NCBI RefSeq assembly: GCF_008520305.1
Contig: NZ_ML703264.1
Coordinates: forward strand, 333,966-397,965
Length of the DNA: 64,000 nt
Direction: 5' to 3'
Source of the DNA: Mesorhizobium sp. SARCC-RB16n
GTDB taxonomy: Bacteria; Pseudomonadota; Alphaproteobacteria; Rhizobiales; Rhizobiaceae
Part shown: positions 1 to 9,139 of the stretch, piece by piece
Layout: the number at the start of each line of letters is the position of its first letter
How positions within the stretch are numbered: position 1 is the stretch's first letter
Notes under the pieces: generated by a model
Told to the model about the DNA's origin: nothing
The model's input: only the letters and a program-made list of their open reading frames with translations
The model's database searches: none
Made by a program: the position numbers and the translations under genes

Positions 1-25
1 GTTTTTTATATAAGGATTGCCGGCC

Positions 26-838
26 ATGGACGGATTGATGAAGGGCAAGCGCGGGCTTGTCATGGGTGTCGCCAACGATCATTCGATCGCCTGGGGCATC
101 GCCCGGAAATTATCCGAACATGGCGCGGAACTCGCCTTCACCTACCAGGGCGAGGCTTTCGGTCGCCGGGTCAAGCCGCTCGCCGACAAGCTCGGCGCTT
201 CGCTGGTCGTTCCCTGCGACGTCGAGGACAGCGCTTCGGTCGCCGCCACGTTCGAGACGCTTGGCAAGGCGTGGGGCGGACTGGACTTCGTCGTCCATGC
301 CATCGGCTTTTCCGACAAGAACGAGTTGAAGGGCCTCTACGCCGACACCAGCCGGGACAATTTCGTCCGCACCATGGTGATCTCCTGCTACTCCTTCACC
401 GAGGTGGCTCGCAATGCCGCGCCGCTGATGACCAACGGCGGTTCGATGATCACGCTGACCTATGCCGGCTCGGTTCGCGTCATGCCGAACTACAATGTCA
501 TGGGCGTCGCCAAGGCTGGGCTCGAGGCCAGCGTGCGCTACCTCGCCAACGACTACGGCCCGCGCGGCATTCGCGTCAACGGCATCTCGGCTGGTCCGGT
601 GCGCACACTGGCCGGCGCCGGCATTTCGGACGCCCGCCACATGTTCTCCTACCAGCAGCGCAATTCGCCGTTGCGCCGGACCGTGACGATCGACGAGGTC
701 GGCGGCTCCGCACTCTATCTCCTGTCCGACCTTGCTTCCGGTGTCACCGGCGAGATCCACTATGTCGATTCCGGCTACCATATCGTCTCGATGCCGACGC
801 TCGATGAGTTGAAGCAGACGGATGGCGGGCGCGACTGA
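26..838 (+). CDS. fabI: Enoyl-[acyl-carrier-protein] reductase (NADH), FabI
   Basis: Cytosolic enzyme reducing the enoyl-ACP double bond in the last step of each fatty-acid elongation cycle. It is a short-chain dehydrogenase of 270 residues. The divergent FabI active site is clear: YNVMGVAK places Tyr156 and Lys163, and TLTYAG places Tyr146, which are exactly the numbers of the E. coli enzyme. The substrate-loop motif ISAGPVRTLA follows. I start at ATG 26 because AAGGA lies at 12-16, a normal distance away. A TTG at 17 would add only three residues and leave the ribosome site too close. In rhizobia a fabI copy often follows fabA-fabB; whatever lies upstream is outside the window, so whether this is the fabI1 or fabI2 type cannot be decided here. 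Confidence 0.95.
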   Translation: MDGLMKGKRGLVMGVANDHSIAWGIARKLSEHGAELAFTYQGEAFGRRVKPLADKLGASLVVPCDVEDSASVAATFETLGKAWGGLDFVVHAIGFSDKNELKGLYADTSRDNFVRTMVISCYSFTEVARNAAPLMTNGGSMITLTYAGSVRVMPNYNVMGVAKAGLEASVRYLANDYGPRGIRVNGISAGPVRTLAGAGISDARHMFSYQQRNSPLRRTVTIDEVGGSALYLLSDLASGVTGEIHYVDSGYHIVSMPTLDELKQTDGGRD

Positions 839-968
839 AGAGCGGTCCCGTCAAATGGGTCCTCTCCCAGTAAAGAAAATAATCCTCTCCAGTAAAATTG
901 GATGCATTGACGGAAACTCATTTTAAGGGGATTTCCGATATAGGATCCCCCGACCTGGGGACCTATTC

Positions 969-2513
969 ATGGCTGCCGTCAGCAACCCGAAGCGAACGCC
1001 TGTGTTCCGACTGCTCACGATAGCAAGTTCGGGCATTGGCAGTTTCGTCCTCGGCATCTGGGGTCTGAAGCACGGGCTTGGTGCCGGGTTTGCCGGCATA
1101 TCGGCTGACATGATGGTATCGATCATGGCCGCACTTTGCGCGCTGGCGGCATCGGTAGCGGCAATGTCCTTCTTCGCCGGCATCGATGAATCGGCGGATT
1201 TTGTCTTCAACGAAACCCATTTCGACAAGCTGACCGGACTGCTGGCGCGCCCGGCTATGGTCGGCAAGGTCGCCGAGGCGGCATGCGCAACAAGCCGCAC
1301 CGGGGAGCCGGTGTTCCTGATCGACATCGACATCGACCGGTTCAAGCAGATCAACGACGCGATCGGCTACACCCAGGGCGACGAGCTGATCCGCGCCTTC
1401 ACCCAGCGGCTGCACAGCTGCGTGCCCGCGCGCGCCGTGATCGGCCGTATCGGGGCCGGCGAGTTCGCGGTGCTGCTCCCGGACCATCTGATCCAGGGAA
1501 CCCTGGAAAGCATGGTCGAGAGGCTCATCGACGAGATGATGGAGCCGTATGAGCTCAGCAGCCACCAGCAATCGGTGAGCCTGTCGGTCGGCATCGTGGC
1601 GATGCCCAAGGATGGTATCGATCCGGTCCTTATCCTGCGGCGCTCCAACCTGGCGCTGCAGAATGCGCGTGCCACTGGAGTTGGCAACTGGGCGGTCTTC
1701 GACAGCGAGATGGGACGCGTGGCCGACCATCGCCAATGGGTCGAATCCGAGCTGCATAGCGCCTTTGAACGCGGTGATTTCGACCTCCACTATCAGCCGC
1801 AGCTCGACCTCCCGACCGGCCGCATCGTCGGCTACGAGGCATTGATCCGCTGGAAGCATCCCGAACGCGGCATGATCCCGCCGATGGAGTTCATCCAGAT
1901 CGCCGAGGAGACCGGCATGATCAACCCGATCGGCGAATGGGTGCTGCGCAAGGCCTGCAGCGACGCCCGCCATCTGCCGGAGGACTGTTTTGTCGCCGTC
2001 AACATCTCGCCGGTCCAGTTCATGACCAAGGACTTCGTCGGCATTGTGCGCGACACGATGCGGACAACCGGCATCAAGCCGTCACGGCTGGAACTGGAAG
2101 TCACCGAGACGGCGATGATGCAGGACCGCGACCGCGCGGCCGCGATCCTGAAGGAACTTGCCGAGATGGGCATCTCGGTCGCCGTCGATGATTTCGGCAC
2201 CGGCTATTCCAACCTCAGCTATCTGATCGACTTCTCGTTCGGCAAGCTGAAGATCGACCGCTCCTTCGTCAGCCGCATCGATACCGATGCCAGCTCCGGC
2301 GCGGTCGTGTCGACCATTGTCGGGCTCTCGCGGGCGCTCGGCGTCAGCATCATTGCCGAAGGCGTCGAGACCGAAAGCCAGGCGACGCTGCTGCGGGCCG
2401 CCGGCTGCGAGGTGGTGCAGGGCTACCTGTTCGGCCGGCCGGCGCCGCTCAAGATCAGCGTTGGCGACGGGCATGTCGCCGACGGCATGAGGCGCGTCGC
2501 CAACCTGCATTGA
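969..2513 (+). CDS. Membrane GGDEF/EAL protein, probable cyclic-di-GMP phosphodiesterase
   Basis: A 514-residue signalling protein. Two hydrophobic segments in the first 70 residues anchor it. A GGDEF domain (about 80-235) and an EAL domain (about 255-505) follow. The GGDEF signature is degenerate: it reads GAGEF near residue 163, so cyclase activity is doubtful. The EAL domain keeps its signature in YEALIRWKHP, the metal/catalytic motifs EVTETAMM and DDFGTGYSNLSY, and AEGVET near the end, so c-di-GMP hydrolysis is the likely reaction. The GGDEF part may act as a GTP-sensing regulatory domain, as is known for other degenerate GGDEF-EAL proteins. ATG 969 has GGGG at 957-960 as a ribosome site. 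It stands alone between fabI and the convergent rsmC-like gene. The input signal is unknown, since no PAS or other sensor domain is visible. Confidence 0.9.
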   Translation: MAAVSNPKRTPVFRLLTIASSGIGSFVLGIWGLKHGLGAGFAGISADMMVSIMAALCALAASVAAMSFFAGIDESADFVFNETHFDKLTGLLARPAMVGKVAEAACATSRTGEPVFLIDIDIDRFKQINDAIGYTQGDELIRAFTQRLHSCVPARAVIGRIGAGEFAVLLPDHLIQGTLESMVERLIDEMMEPYELSSHQQSVSLSVGIVAMPKDGIDPVLILRRSNLALQNARATGVGNWAVFDSEMGRVADHRQWVESELHSAFERGDFDLHYQPQLDLPTGRIVGYEALIRWKHPERGMIPPMEFIQIAEETGMINPIGEWVLRKACSDARHLPEDCFVAVNISPVQFMTKDFVGIVRDTMRTTGIKPSRLELEVTETAMMQDRDRAAAILKELAEMGISVAVDDFGTGYSNLSYLIDFSFGKLKIDRSFVSRIDTDASSGAVVSTIVGLSRALGVSIIAEGVETESQATLLRAAGCEVVQGYLFGRPAPLKISVGDGHVADGMRRVANLH

Positions 2514-2530
2514 CAACCCGCCGCACCGTA

Positions 2531-3538
2531 TTACCGGCGCGCGACAAACACCTTGAACATGCCGTCGCGTGCAAGCTCCACATGATTGGCAAAGACCGCC
2601 GACAGCACCGGCTCGTAGGGAAGCTGGCGGTTGGCGACCATGAACAGGCGTCCACCAGGCCTCAGGGCCTTGGCGGCCGCACGGATCATGCCAGCACCAA
2701 TCTCCGGCTCCGCCGCACGGCTGCGATGGAAGGGCGGGTTCATGGCGATGACATCGTAACGGCGCTCGACAGGCTCGGCGAGCAAATCCATCCAGAAGAA
2801 GCCCTGCGCCACGGCATTGCCGAGATTGCCCCTGGCCGCCCCGAGCGCATCGAAATCGGCCTCGTAGAGATCAAGAGCGGACAAGCCCGGGCAGCGCGCA
2901 GCCATCTCGGCCGCCACATAGCCCCAGCCGGCGCAGAAATCGGCCGCGCTGCCGCGCAGATCACCGGGCAGGTTGTCGACCAGCAGTTTCGAACCGGCAT
3001 CGACGCGATCGAAGGAGAACATGCCGGGCGCAGTGTGGAACCGGTCCCCAACCAGCAAAGCGGGATTGGCGGCGCGAAGCGCGGCTGCTTGCATATCGGC
3101 CGGGCGGCGCAGCCAGAAGGCAATGCCGTGATATTTCGGCATGTGGCCATCAAGCGGTACGAGATCGCCGACGCGCTTGCGCAGGCTGGCGATGCCATCC
3201 TCCTTGCCACCGGCAATGACGATCAATCCGCCTTCGGCCACGCGTTCGAGAGCCTCGGCGATGCGCAGTTCGTTCTGACCGCGATGGCGGCCGGCGAGCA
3301 CGAGCGCGGCATCAAAACCATCGCCGGTCGATTGCGGCGTGACCGTGAAGCCCGCCGCCTGCAACGCACGGAAATGTGGCCGGAAGCCCTGCACGAGATT
3401 GAGCGTAGCCTCGAAACCCGGCGGCAAGCGCAGGCCGGGTTCGGCGCCAAGGAAGAGAACGCGCTCGCCCTTCCGCGGCGGGGAAAGAGCCTCGGCCTCG
3501 AACGGGTGAAAAAGCGTCTTCAGCGCTTCAGCGGACAT
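2531..3538 (-). CDS. rsmC: RsmC-like 16S rRNA (guanine-N2)-methyltransferase
   Basis: A class I SAM-dependent methyltransferase of 335 residues, close to the length of RsmC (about 340), which methylates G1207 of 16S rRNA in the 30S subunit. The C-terminal half holds the SAM-binding region (DFCAGWGYVAAEMA) and the catalytic NPPF motif near residue 265 (DVIAMNPPFHRSRA), which is typical of N2-guanine and N6-adenine methylases. The N-terminal half is a degenerate methylase-like domain, as in RsmC. It lies just downstream of pnp but behind a terminator hairpin with a U tract. It converges with the GGDEF/EAL gene, 17 bases apart. RlmG is a related family that could be confused with it. Confidence 0.8.
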   Translation of the reverse strand: MSAEALKTLFHPFEAEALSPPRKGERVLFLGAEPGLRLPPGFEATLNLVQGFRPHFRALQAAGFTVTPQSTGDGFDAALVLAGRHRGQNELRIAEALERVAEGGLIVIAGGKEDGIASLRKRVGDLVPLDGHMPKYHGIAFWLRRPADMQAAALRAANPALLVGDRFHTAPGMFSFDRVDAGSKLLVDNLPGDLRGSAADFCAGWGYVAAEMAARCPGLSALDLYEADFDALGAARGNLGNAVAQGFFWMDLLAEPVERRYDVIAMNPPFHRSRAAEPEIGAGMIRAAAKALRPGGRLFMVANRQLPYEPVLSAVFANHVELARDGMFKVFVARR

Positions 3539-3550
3539 AGCCGTGCTCCA

Positions 3551-3584
3551 TAAACAAAAACGGGCGCGACCTAAGCCGCGCCCG
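3551..3584 (-). terminator. Intrinsic terminator after pnp
   Basis: An 8-bp perfect GC-rich stem (3561-3568 with 3577-3584, cgggcgcg against cgcgcccg, 8-nt loop). In the minus-strand direction it is followed by TTTTTGTTTA (3560-3551). It lies 22 bases past the pnp stop codon and just before the rsmC-like gene. The plus strand also has a T run beyond the stem (after cctcg), so it may work both ways. Confidence 0.8.
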
Positions 3585-3606
3585 CCTCGTTTTTTTGCCA
3601 GATCGC

Positions 3607-5754
<2,148 letters not shown>

Positions 5755-5772
5755 GTCTTGTCCTTAATAAGC

Positions 5773-5814
5773 GGAAAGGGGCGCGCCGTTTCACGGTGCG
5801 CGGATGCCCTTTCC
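5773..5814 (-). promoter_or_regulatory. Long hairpin in the pnp 5' leader
   Basis: In the pnp transcript, 19-60 bases before the start codon, the segments 5773-5780 (ggaaaggg) and 5807-5814 (ccctttcc) pair perfectly. Inside them 5781-5788 pairs with 5794-5801 with one mismatch, around a 5-nt loop. In E. coli the pnp leader carries a hairpin cut by RNase III, through which PNPase represses itself. The position and shape here suggest the same logic. The regulatory role is inference; the stem is seen directly. Confidence 0.55.
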
Positions 5815-5925
5815 CTGGCTTCCTTTCTCGGGCAGCCACGGGCAAGACAACGGGAAGCTCGGGTGATTTAGGCGCGACGAGCGCGCACGAGCGTCCTGCA
5901 ATCCTGCCCCATGACCGTCCATGGG

Positions 5926-5959
5926 CGGTTTCGAGTGGCCCTCTGCACGCTCGAAACCG
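5926..5959 (-). other. Inverted repeat between rpsO and pnp
   Basis: The 10-base arms 5926-5935 (cggtttcgag) and 5950-5959 (ctcgaaaccg) are perfect complements with a 14-base spacer. In the minus-strand transcript they form a stem in the middle of the rpsO-pnp spacer. No U tract follows, so processing or stabilisation is likelier than termination. Confidence 0.5.
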
Positions 5960-5993
5960 GGTCTGGCCAGCCGATACGACTGGCAGAATGCGT

Positions 5994-6027
5994 GACCGGC
6001 GGACTTTCCTGGGAAAATCCGCCGGTC
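5994..6027 (-). other. Hairpin directly after the rpsO stop codon
   Basis: The perfect 10-bp arms gaccggcgga (5994-6003) and tccgccggtc (6018-6027) enclose a 14-base loop, 6 bases beyond the rpsO stop codon. No U tract follows on the minus strand. This is the place of the rpsO attenuator/terminator in other bacteria; here it could protect the rpsO 3' end or weakly attenuate pnp. Confidence 0.55.
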
Positions 6028-6033
6028 AATTCG

Positions 6034-6303
6034 TCAACGGCGCAGACCGAGCTTCTCGATCAGTGTCTGATAGCGCGCGTCGTCCTTGCGCTTGAGATAA
6101 TCAAGCAGGCTGCGGCGCTGGGACACGAGAGCGAGCAGACCACGGCGGGAATGGTTATCCTTCTTGTGGTCCTTGAAATGGTCGGTCAAGTTCTTGATGC
6201 GCTCGGAAAGGATGGCCACCTGGACTTCCGGAGACCCGGTATCGCCCTTGGCGGTTGCGAATTCACCCATCAATTCCTGTTTGCGCTCGGCAGTAATCGA
6301 CAT
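6034..6303 (-). CDS. rpsO: 30S ribosomal protein S15
   Basis: An 89-residue primary 16S rRNA-binding protein of the small-subunit platform. It starts [15 protein letters not shown] and carries the family core [14 protein letters not shown] and [20 protein letters not shown]. The start at 6303 gives exactly the family length, with AAGGA a few bases upstream. The open frame extends further upstream but nothing there resembles S15. The leader holds a perfect 8-bp hairpin (6376-6397), and CTATAT (6411-6406 on the minus strand) is a possible rhizobial -10 box. It is followed by pnp. Confidence 0.98.
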   Translation of the reverse strand: MSITAERKQELMGEFATAKGDTGSPEVQVAILSERIKNLTDHFKDHKKDNHSRRGLLALVSQRRSLLDYLKRKDDARYQTLIEKLGLRR

Positions 6304-6375
6304 CGTGTTTTTCCTTATCTGTTTGAGGAAACGGGTCGCCCACAGCCGGGATGTCGTCCAGCAGGGGCCGTGCAT

Positions 6376-6397
6376 GCAAAGCGACGAGGCGCTTTGC
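6376..6397 (-). promoter_or_regulatory. Hairpin in the rpsO leader, possible S15 autoregulatory site
   Basis: gcaaagcg (6376-6383) and cgctttgc (6390-6397) pair perfectly across a 6-nt loop, about 75 bases before the rpsO start. S15 represses its own mRNA in several bacteria by binding a leader structure that mimics its rRNA site. The hairpin is seen; S15 binding is inferred only from position. Confidence 0.35.
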
Positions 6398-6484
6398 TGC
6401 GGCGCATATAGTGCAATTCCCCGAAAAACACCAGCCCAATTCACAAGCCGGCTTTTGACGCTCAAATGACGGGTTTAATCCCTG

Positions 6485-7579
6485 TCAAAGCCATTTCTTC
6501 CATTTGAAGAATGCAATCAGCCCGACAGCGATGGCAGCCATGAACAGCAGCGACAAGGGATAGCCGTAGTACGCCTTCAGCTCCGGCATATTCCATGGCG
6601 AGGTCGCGGGGTCGAAGTTCATGCCCCAGATGCCGACCAGGAAGGTGAGCGGCATGAAGATGACCGAGACGATGGTGAGATAGGAGATGACGTCGTTGGT
6701 GCGGGCCTGGCTCAGCGACAGGTGCATCTCGATCAGGCCGGTCAGCATGTCGCGCTGGGTCTCGACCAGTTCGATCAGCCTGAGCGAATGGTCGAGCGTG
6801 TCGTTGAGGAAGACCTTGGTCTCGGCTCTGACATAGGACGCGTCATTGCGGATCAGCGTTGCCAGCGCATCGCGCATCGGCCACAGCACGCCTTTCAGGA
6901 CATTGGCATCGCGCCGCAATTCGTGCAGCTGCCGCATCTGGTGCTTGTGCGTCGAATGCAGCATCTGGTCCTCGATGCTGTCGACCAGGTCGCCGGCAGC
7001 CTCGATCGGCGGAAAATAGCTGTCGACGACGGCGTCGATCAGCGCATAGGCAAGATAGTCGGCGCCGCGCGTGCGCAACCGGTTGGGCGCTGAACTCTCG
7101 ATGCGCTTGCGCACGGGATCGAACGGATCGCCCTCGCGCTCCTGGAAGGTGACGACGAAGTTCTCGCCCAGGAAGAGAGCGATCTGCTCGTAGCGATGCG
7201 ACGTGACGTCGTCGATCATGCGCACGACGACGAAGGCGTGATCCTCGAAGAAGTCGACTTTCGGCCGCTGGCCGGTGTTGACGACATCCTCCAGCGCCAG
7301 CGGATGCAGGCTGAAGATGCGGCCGATCTCCTCGATCAATTGGATGTTGGCGAGGCCGGTGCAGTCGAGCCAGATGACGGGCCATTTCCGGCAATTGGCC
7401 TCGACATCGTCGATGCTGGCATTCTCGATCGTCTTGAACTTCTGTTGCGAGATCAAGGTCAGCCGTAATTCGGAGCGCCGCGCCGCCGGATCGGCGATCA
7501 GCGTGCCTGGCGGGGCGCCGACCGGCGGCCGCCTCGTCTTCACCGGCGCACGCTTCTTGACCGTGCCAGCCTTTGCCAT
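6485..7579 (-). CDS. corA: CorA-family divalent cation transporter
   Basis: A 364-residue inner-membrane Mg2+/Co2+ channel subunit (CorA/MIT superfamily, pentameric). It has a long cytoplasmic N-terminal domain and two C-terminal membrane helices (about 300-325 and 340-360). The family signature GMN occurs as LVGIWGMNFDP in the loop between the helices. The substrate may be Mg2+, Co2+ or Zn2+; the GMN motif alone does not tell. The basic N-terminus (MAKAGTVKKRAPVKTRRPP) precedes the fold. It sits between truB and rpsO on the same strand, 44 bases from truB, possibly an addition to the translation block. Confidence 0.9.
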   Translation of the reverse strand: MAKAGTVKKRAPVKTRRPPVGAPPGTLIADPAARRSELRLTLISQQKFKTIENASIDDVEANCRKWPVIWLDCTGLANIQLIEEIGRIFSLHPLALEDVVNTGQRPKVDFFEDHAFVVVRMIDDVTSHRYEQIALFLGENFVVTFQEREGDPFDPVRKRIESSAPNRLRTRGADYLAYALIDAVVDSYFPPIEAAGDLVDSIEDQMLHSTHKHQMRQLHELRRDANVLKGVLWPMRDALATLIRNDASYVRAETKVFLNDTLDHSLRLIELVETQRDMLTGLIEMHLSLSQARTNDVISYLTIVSVIFMPLTFLVGIWGMNFDPATSPWNMPELKAYYGYPLSLLFMAAIAVGLIAFFKWKKWL

Positions 7580-7623
7580 GGAGCCCTCTGCCGCGATGTC
7601 GCACCGACATTAGATGAGTGGCA

Positions 7624-8604
7624 TCAGCCGGCAAAGACCCGCTTGGGCTTGAACATGCCTTGCTCGACCGCGCCGATGGCGACCAGCCTGCCACGTGATG
7701 TCGCGCAAGCCTCTTCGGCCTCCACCGGTGCGTCGCGGCCACGAATGATGACCGGATTGCCGAGGCGAATCTTTGTCGCCGCATCATCGCTGATGGCGAT
7801 CTGCGGCAGGCAGTCGAGAGCAGCCGAGGTGTCGACAAGAAGCGCATCGATCGCGCCGAAGTCGATCGGAACTGCCAACGCGTCGGCAGCGTCTGCCTCC
7901 GGGTCCGATTTGTCCTCGTCTTGCGCGCCGAAGCGGGCGGCCTCGAGTTCGGCGATGGTGACGAAATCCTCTGGCGTGAACGGCTCGACCTCGACCCGGC
8001 GCAGTTCGCCGATATGGCCGAAGCAGCCGAGGTCGCGGCCCATGTCGCGGGCCAGCGAACGCACATAGGTGCCCTTGCCGCATTCGACCTCGAAAATCGT
8101 CTGGTCCGGCTTGTGCTCGACAATATCGAGCCGGCCGATCTCGATCTCACGTGCGGGTATGTCGACCGTCTCGCCTTCGCGGGCGAGGTCATAGGCGCGC
8201 TCACCCGCAATCTTGATGGCCGAGAATTGCGGCGGCGTCTGCATGATGACGCCGGTGTATTTCGGCAGCAGCGCCCGCACTTCGGCTTCCGCCGGACGCA
8301 GGTCGGAGCTCTTCGTCACCGGCCCTTCGAGATCGTCGGTGGAGCGCTCATCGCCCCAGGCAACGGTGAAACGATAGACCTTAGCGCCGTCCTGCACGTA
8401 GGGCACGGTCTTGGTGGCCTCGCCGAGCGCGATCGGCAGCATGCCGGAAGCCAGCGGGTCGAGCGTGCCGGCATGCCCGGCCTTTTCGGCCTGGAACAGC
8501 CATTTGATCTTGGACACGGCCTCGGTCGAACCCATGCCGACCGGCTTGTCCAGCACCACCCACCCGGAGACGGGCCGGCCTTTCTTCTTGCCGCGACGCG
8601 CCAT
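7624..8604 (-). CDS. truB: tRNA pseudouridine(55) synthase
   Basis: Forms pseudouridine 55 in the T-loop of tRNAs. The 326-residue protein has the TruB active-site block [10 protein letters not shown], with catalytic Asp49, preceded by [18 protein letters not shown]-like C-terminal domain follows. Its ATG overlaps the rbfA stop by one base (TAATG), which implies translational coupling. An insertion rich in Asp/Glu/Ala (about residues 226-245) separates the catalytic and C-terminal parts. Confidence 0.95.
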   Translation of the reverse strand: MARRGKKKGRPVSGWVVLDKPVGMGSTEAVSKIKWLFQAEKAGHAGTLDPLASGMLPIALGEATKTVPYVQDGAKVYRFTVAWGDERSTDDLEGPVTKSSDLRPAEAEVRALLPKYTGVIMQTPPQFSAIKIAGERAYDLAREGETVDIPAREIEIGRLDIVEHKPDQTIFEVECGKGTYVRSLARDMGRDLGCFGHIGELRRVEVEPFTPEDFVTIAELEAARFGAQDEDKSDPEADAADALAVPIDFGAIDALLVDTSAALDCLPQIAISDDAATKIRLGNPVIIRGRDAPVEAEEACATSRGRLVAIGAVEQGMFKPKRVFAG

Positions 8605-9014
8605 TATTCTTCTTCCTTATTGTCGTCGCTATCCAGGTCGCGCGCCACTTCGGGCGACTTCAAGAGATCGTTGATCCTGGCGAAATTGTCGAAGGAGGTA
8701 TCGAGCCGGAAGCGGAACTCCGGCATGTATTTCATCTGCCTGAGCGCGCCGGAGACGCGGCCGCGCACGAACTTGGCATGCTTGTTGAGCGCCTCGATCA
8801 CCGCGTCGGCGTCCTTGGCGCCGAGCGGAGAAACAAAGGCGGTGGCGATCTTGAGATCGGGCGACATGCGCACTTCCGAGACCGAAACGACCGAGTTTTC
8901 AATCAACGGGTCGATGATCTCGCCGCGCTGCAAGGTCTCCGAGAGCGCATGGCGCACCTGCTCGCCGACGCGCAGCATGCGCTGGGATGGGCTTGATGTC
9001 GTGGAACGGGGCAT
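8604..9014 (-). CDS. rbfA: Ribosome-binding factor A
   Basis: A small KH-like factor for late 30S maturation at the 5' end of 16S rRNA. Recognisable segments are [18 protein letters not shown] and the core [21 protein letters not shown] start at ATG 9014 ([11 protein letters not shown], 136 residues), because AGGA lies about ten bases upstream and the extra 16 residues of the longer frame do not resemble RbfA. The acidic C-terminus ([11 protein letters not shown]) is usual in alphaproteobacteria. It is coupled to truB. Confidence 0.93.
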   Translation of the reverse strand: MPRSTTSSPSQRMLRVGEQVRHALSETLQRGEIIDPLIENSVVSVSEVRMSPDLKIATAFVSPLGAKDADAVIEALNKHAKFVRGRVSGALRQMKYMPEFRFRLDTSFDNFARINDLLKSPEVARDLDSDDNKEEE

Positions 9015-9092
9015 TTTTCTCAATCCTGAAAGCGTGAGGCGCGGGATGGGACCGTGCCGCATGTCTCAAACGGTCATTCTCAATAGCACCGA

Positions 9093-9116
9093 GGCGGCGG
9101 TCTTTCGACCACCGCC
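9093..9116 (-). other. Tetraloop hairpin between infB and rbfA
   Basis: On the minus strand, 9116-9107 and 9102-9093 form a 10-bp stem (one G-U) closed by a GAAA tetraloop of the stable GNRA class. It starts 23 bases after the infB stop. No U tract follows, so transcript processing or stabilisation, or Rho-linked termination, is likelier than an intrinsic terminator. Confidence 0.6.
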
Positions 9117-9139
9117 CGGTATCGACAGGCCACTCGAAC

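Noticed and set aside
901-945. Sigma-70 promoter TTGACG (907-912) with GATATA (937-942) before the GGDEF/EAL gene
   Set aside because: The spacing of 24 bases is too long for a normal promoter.
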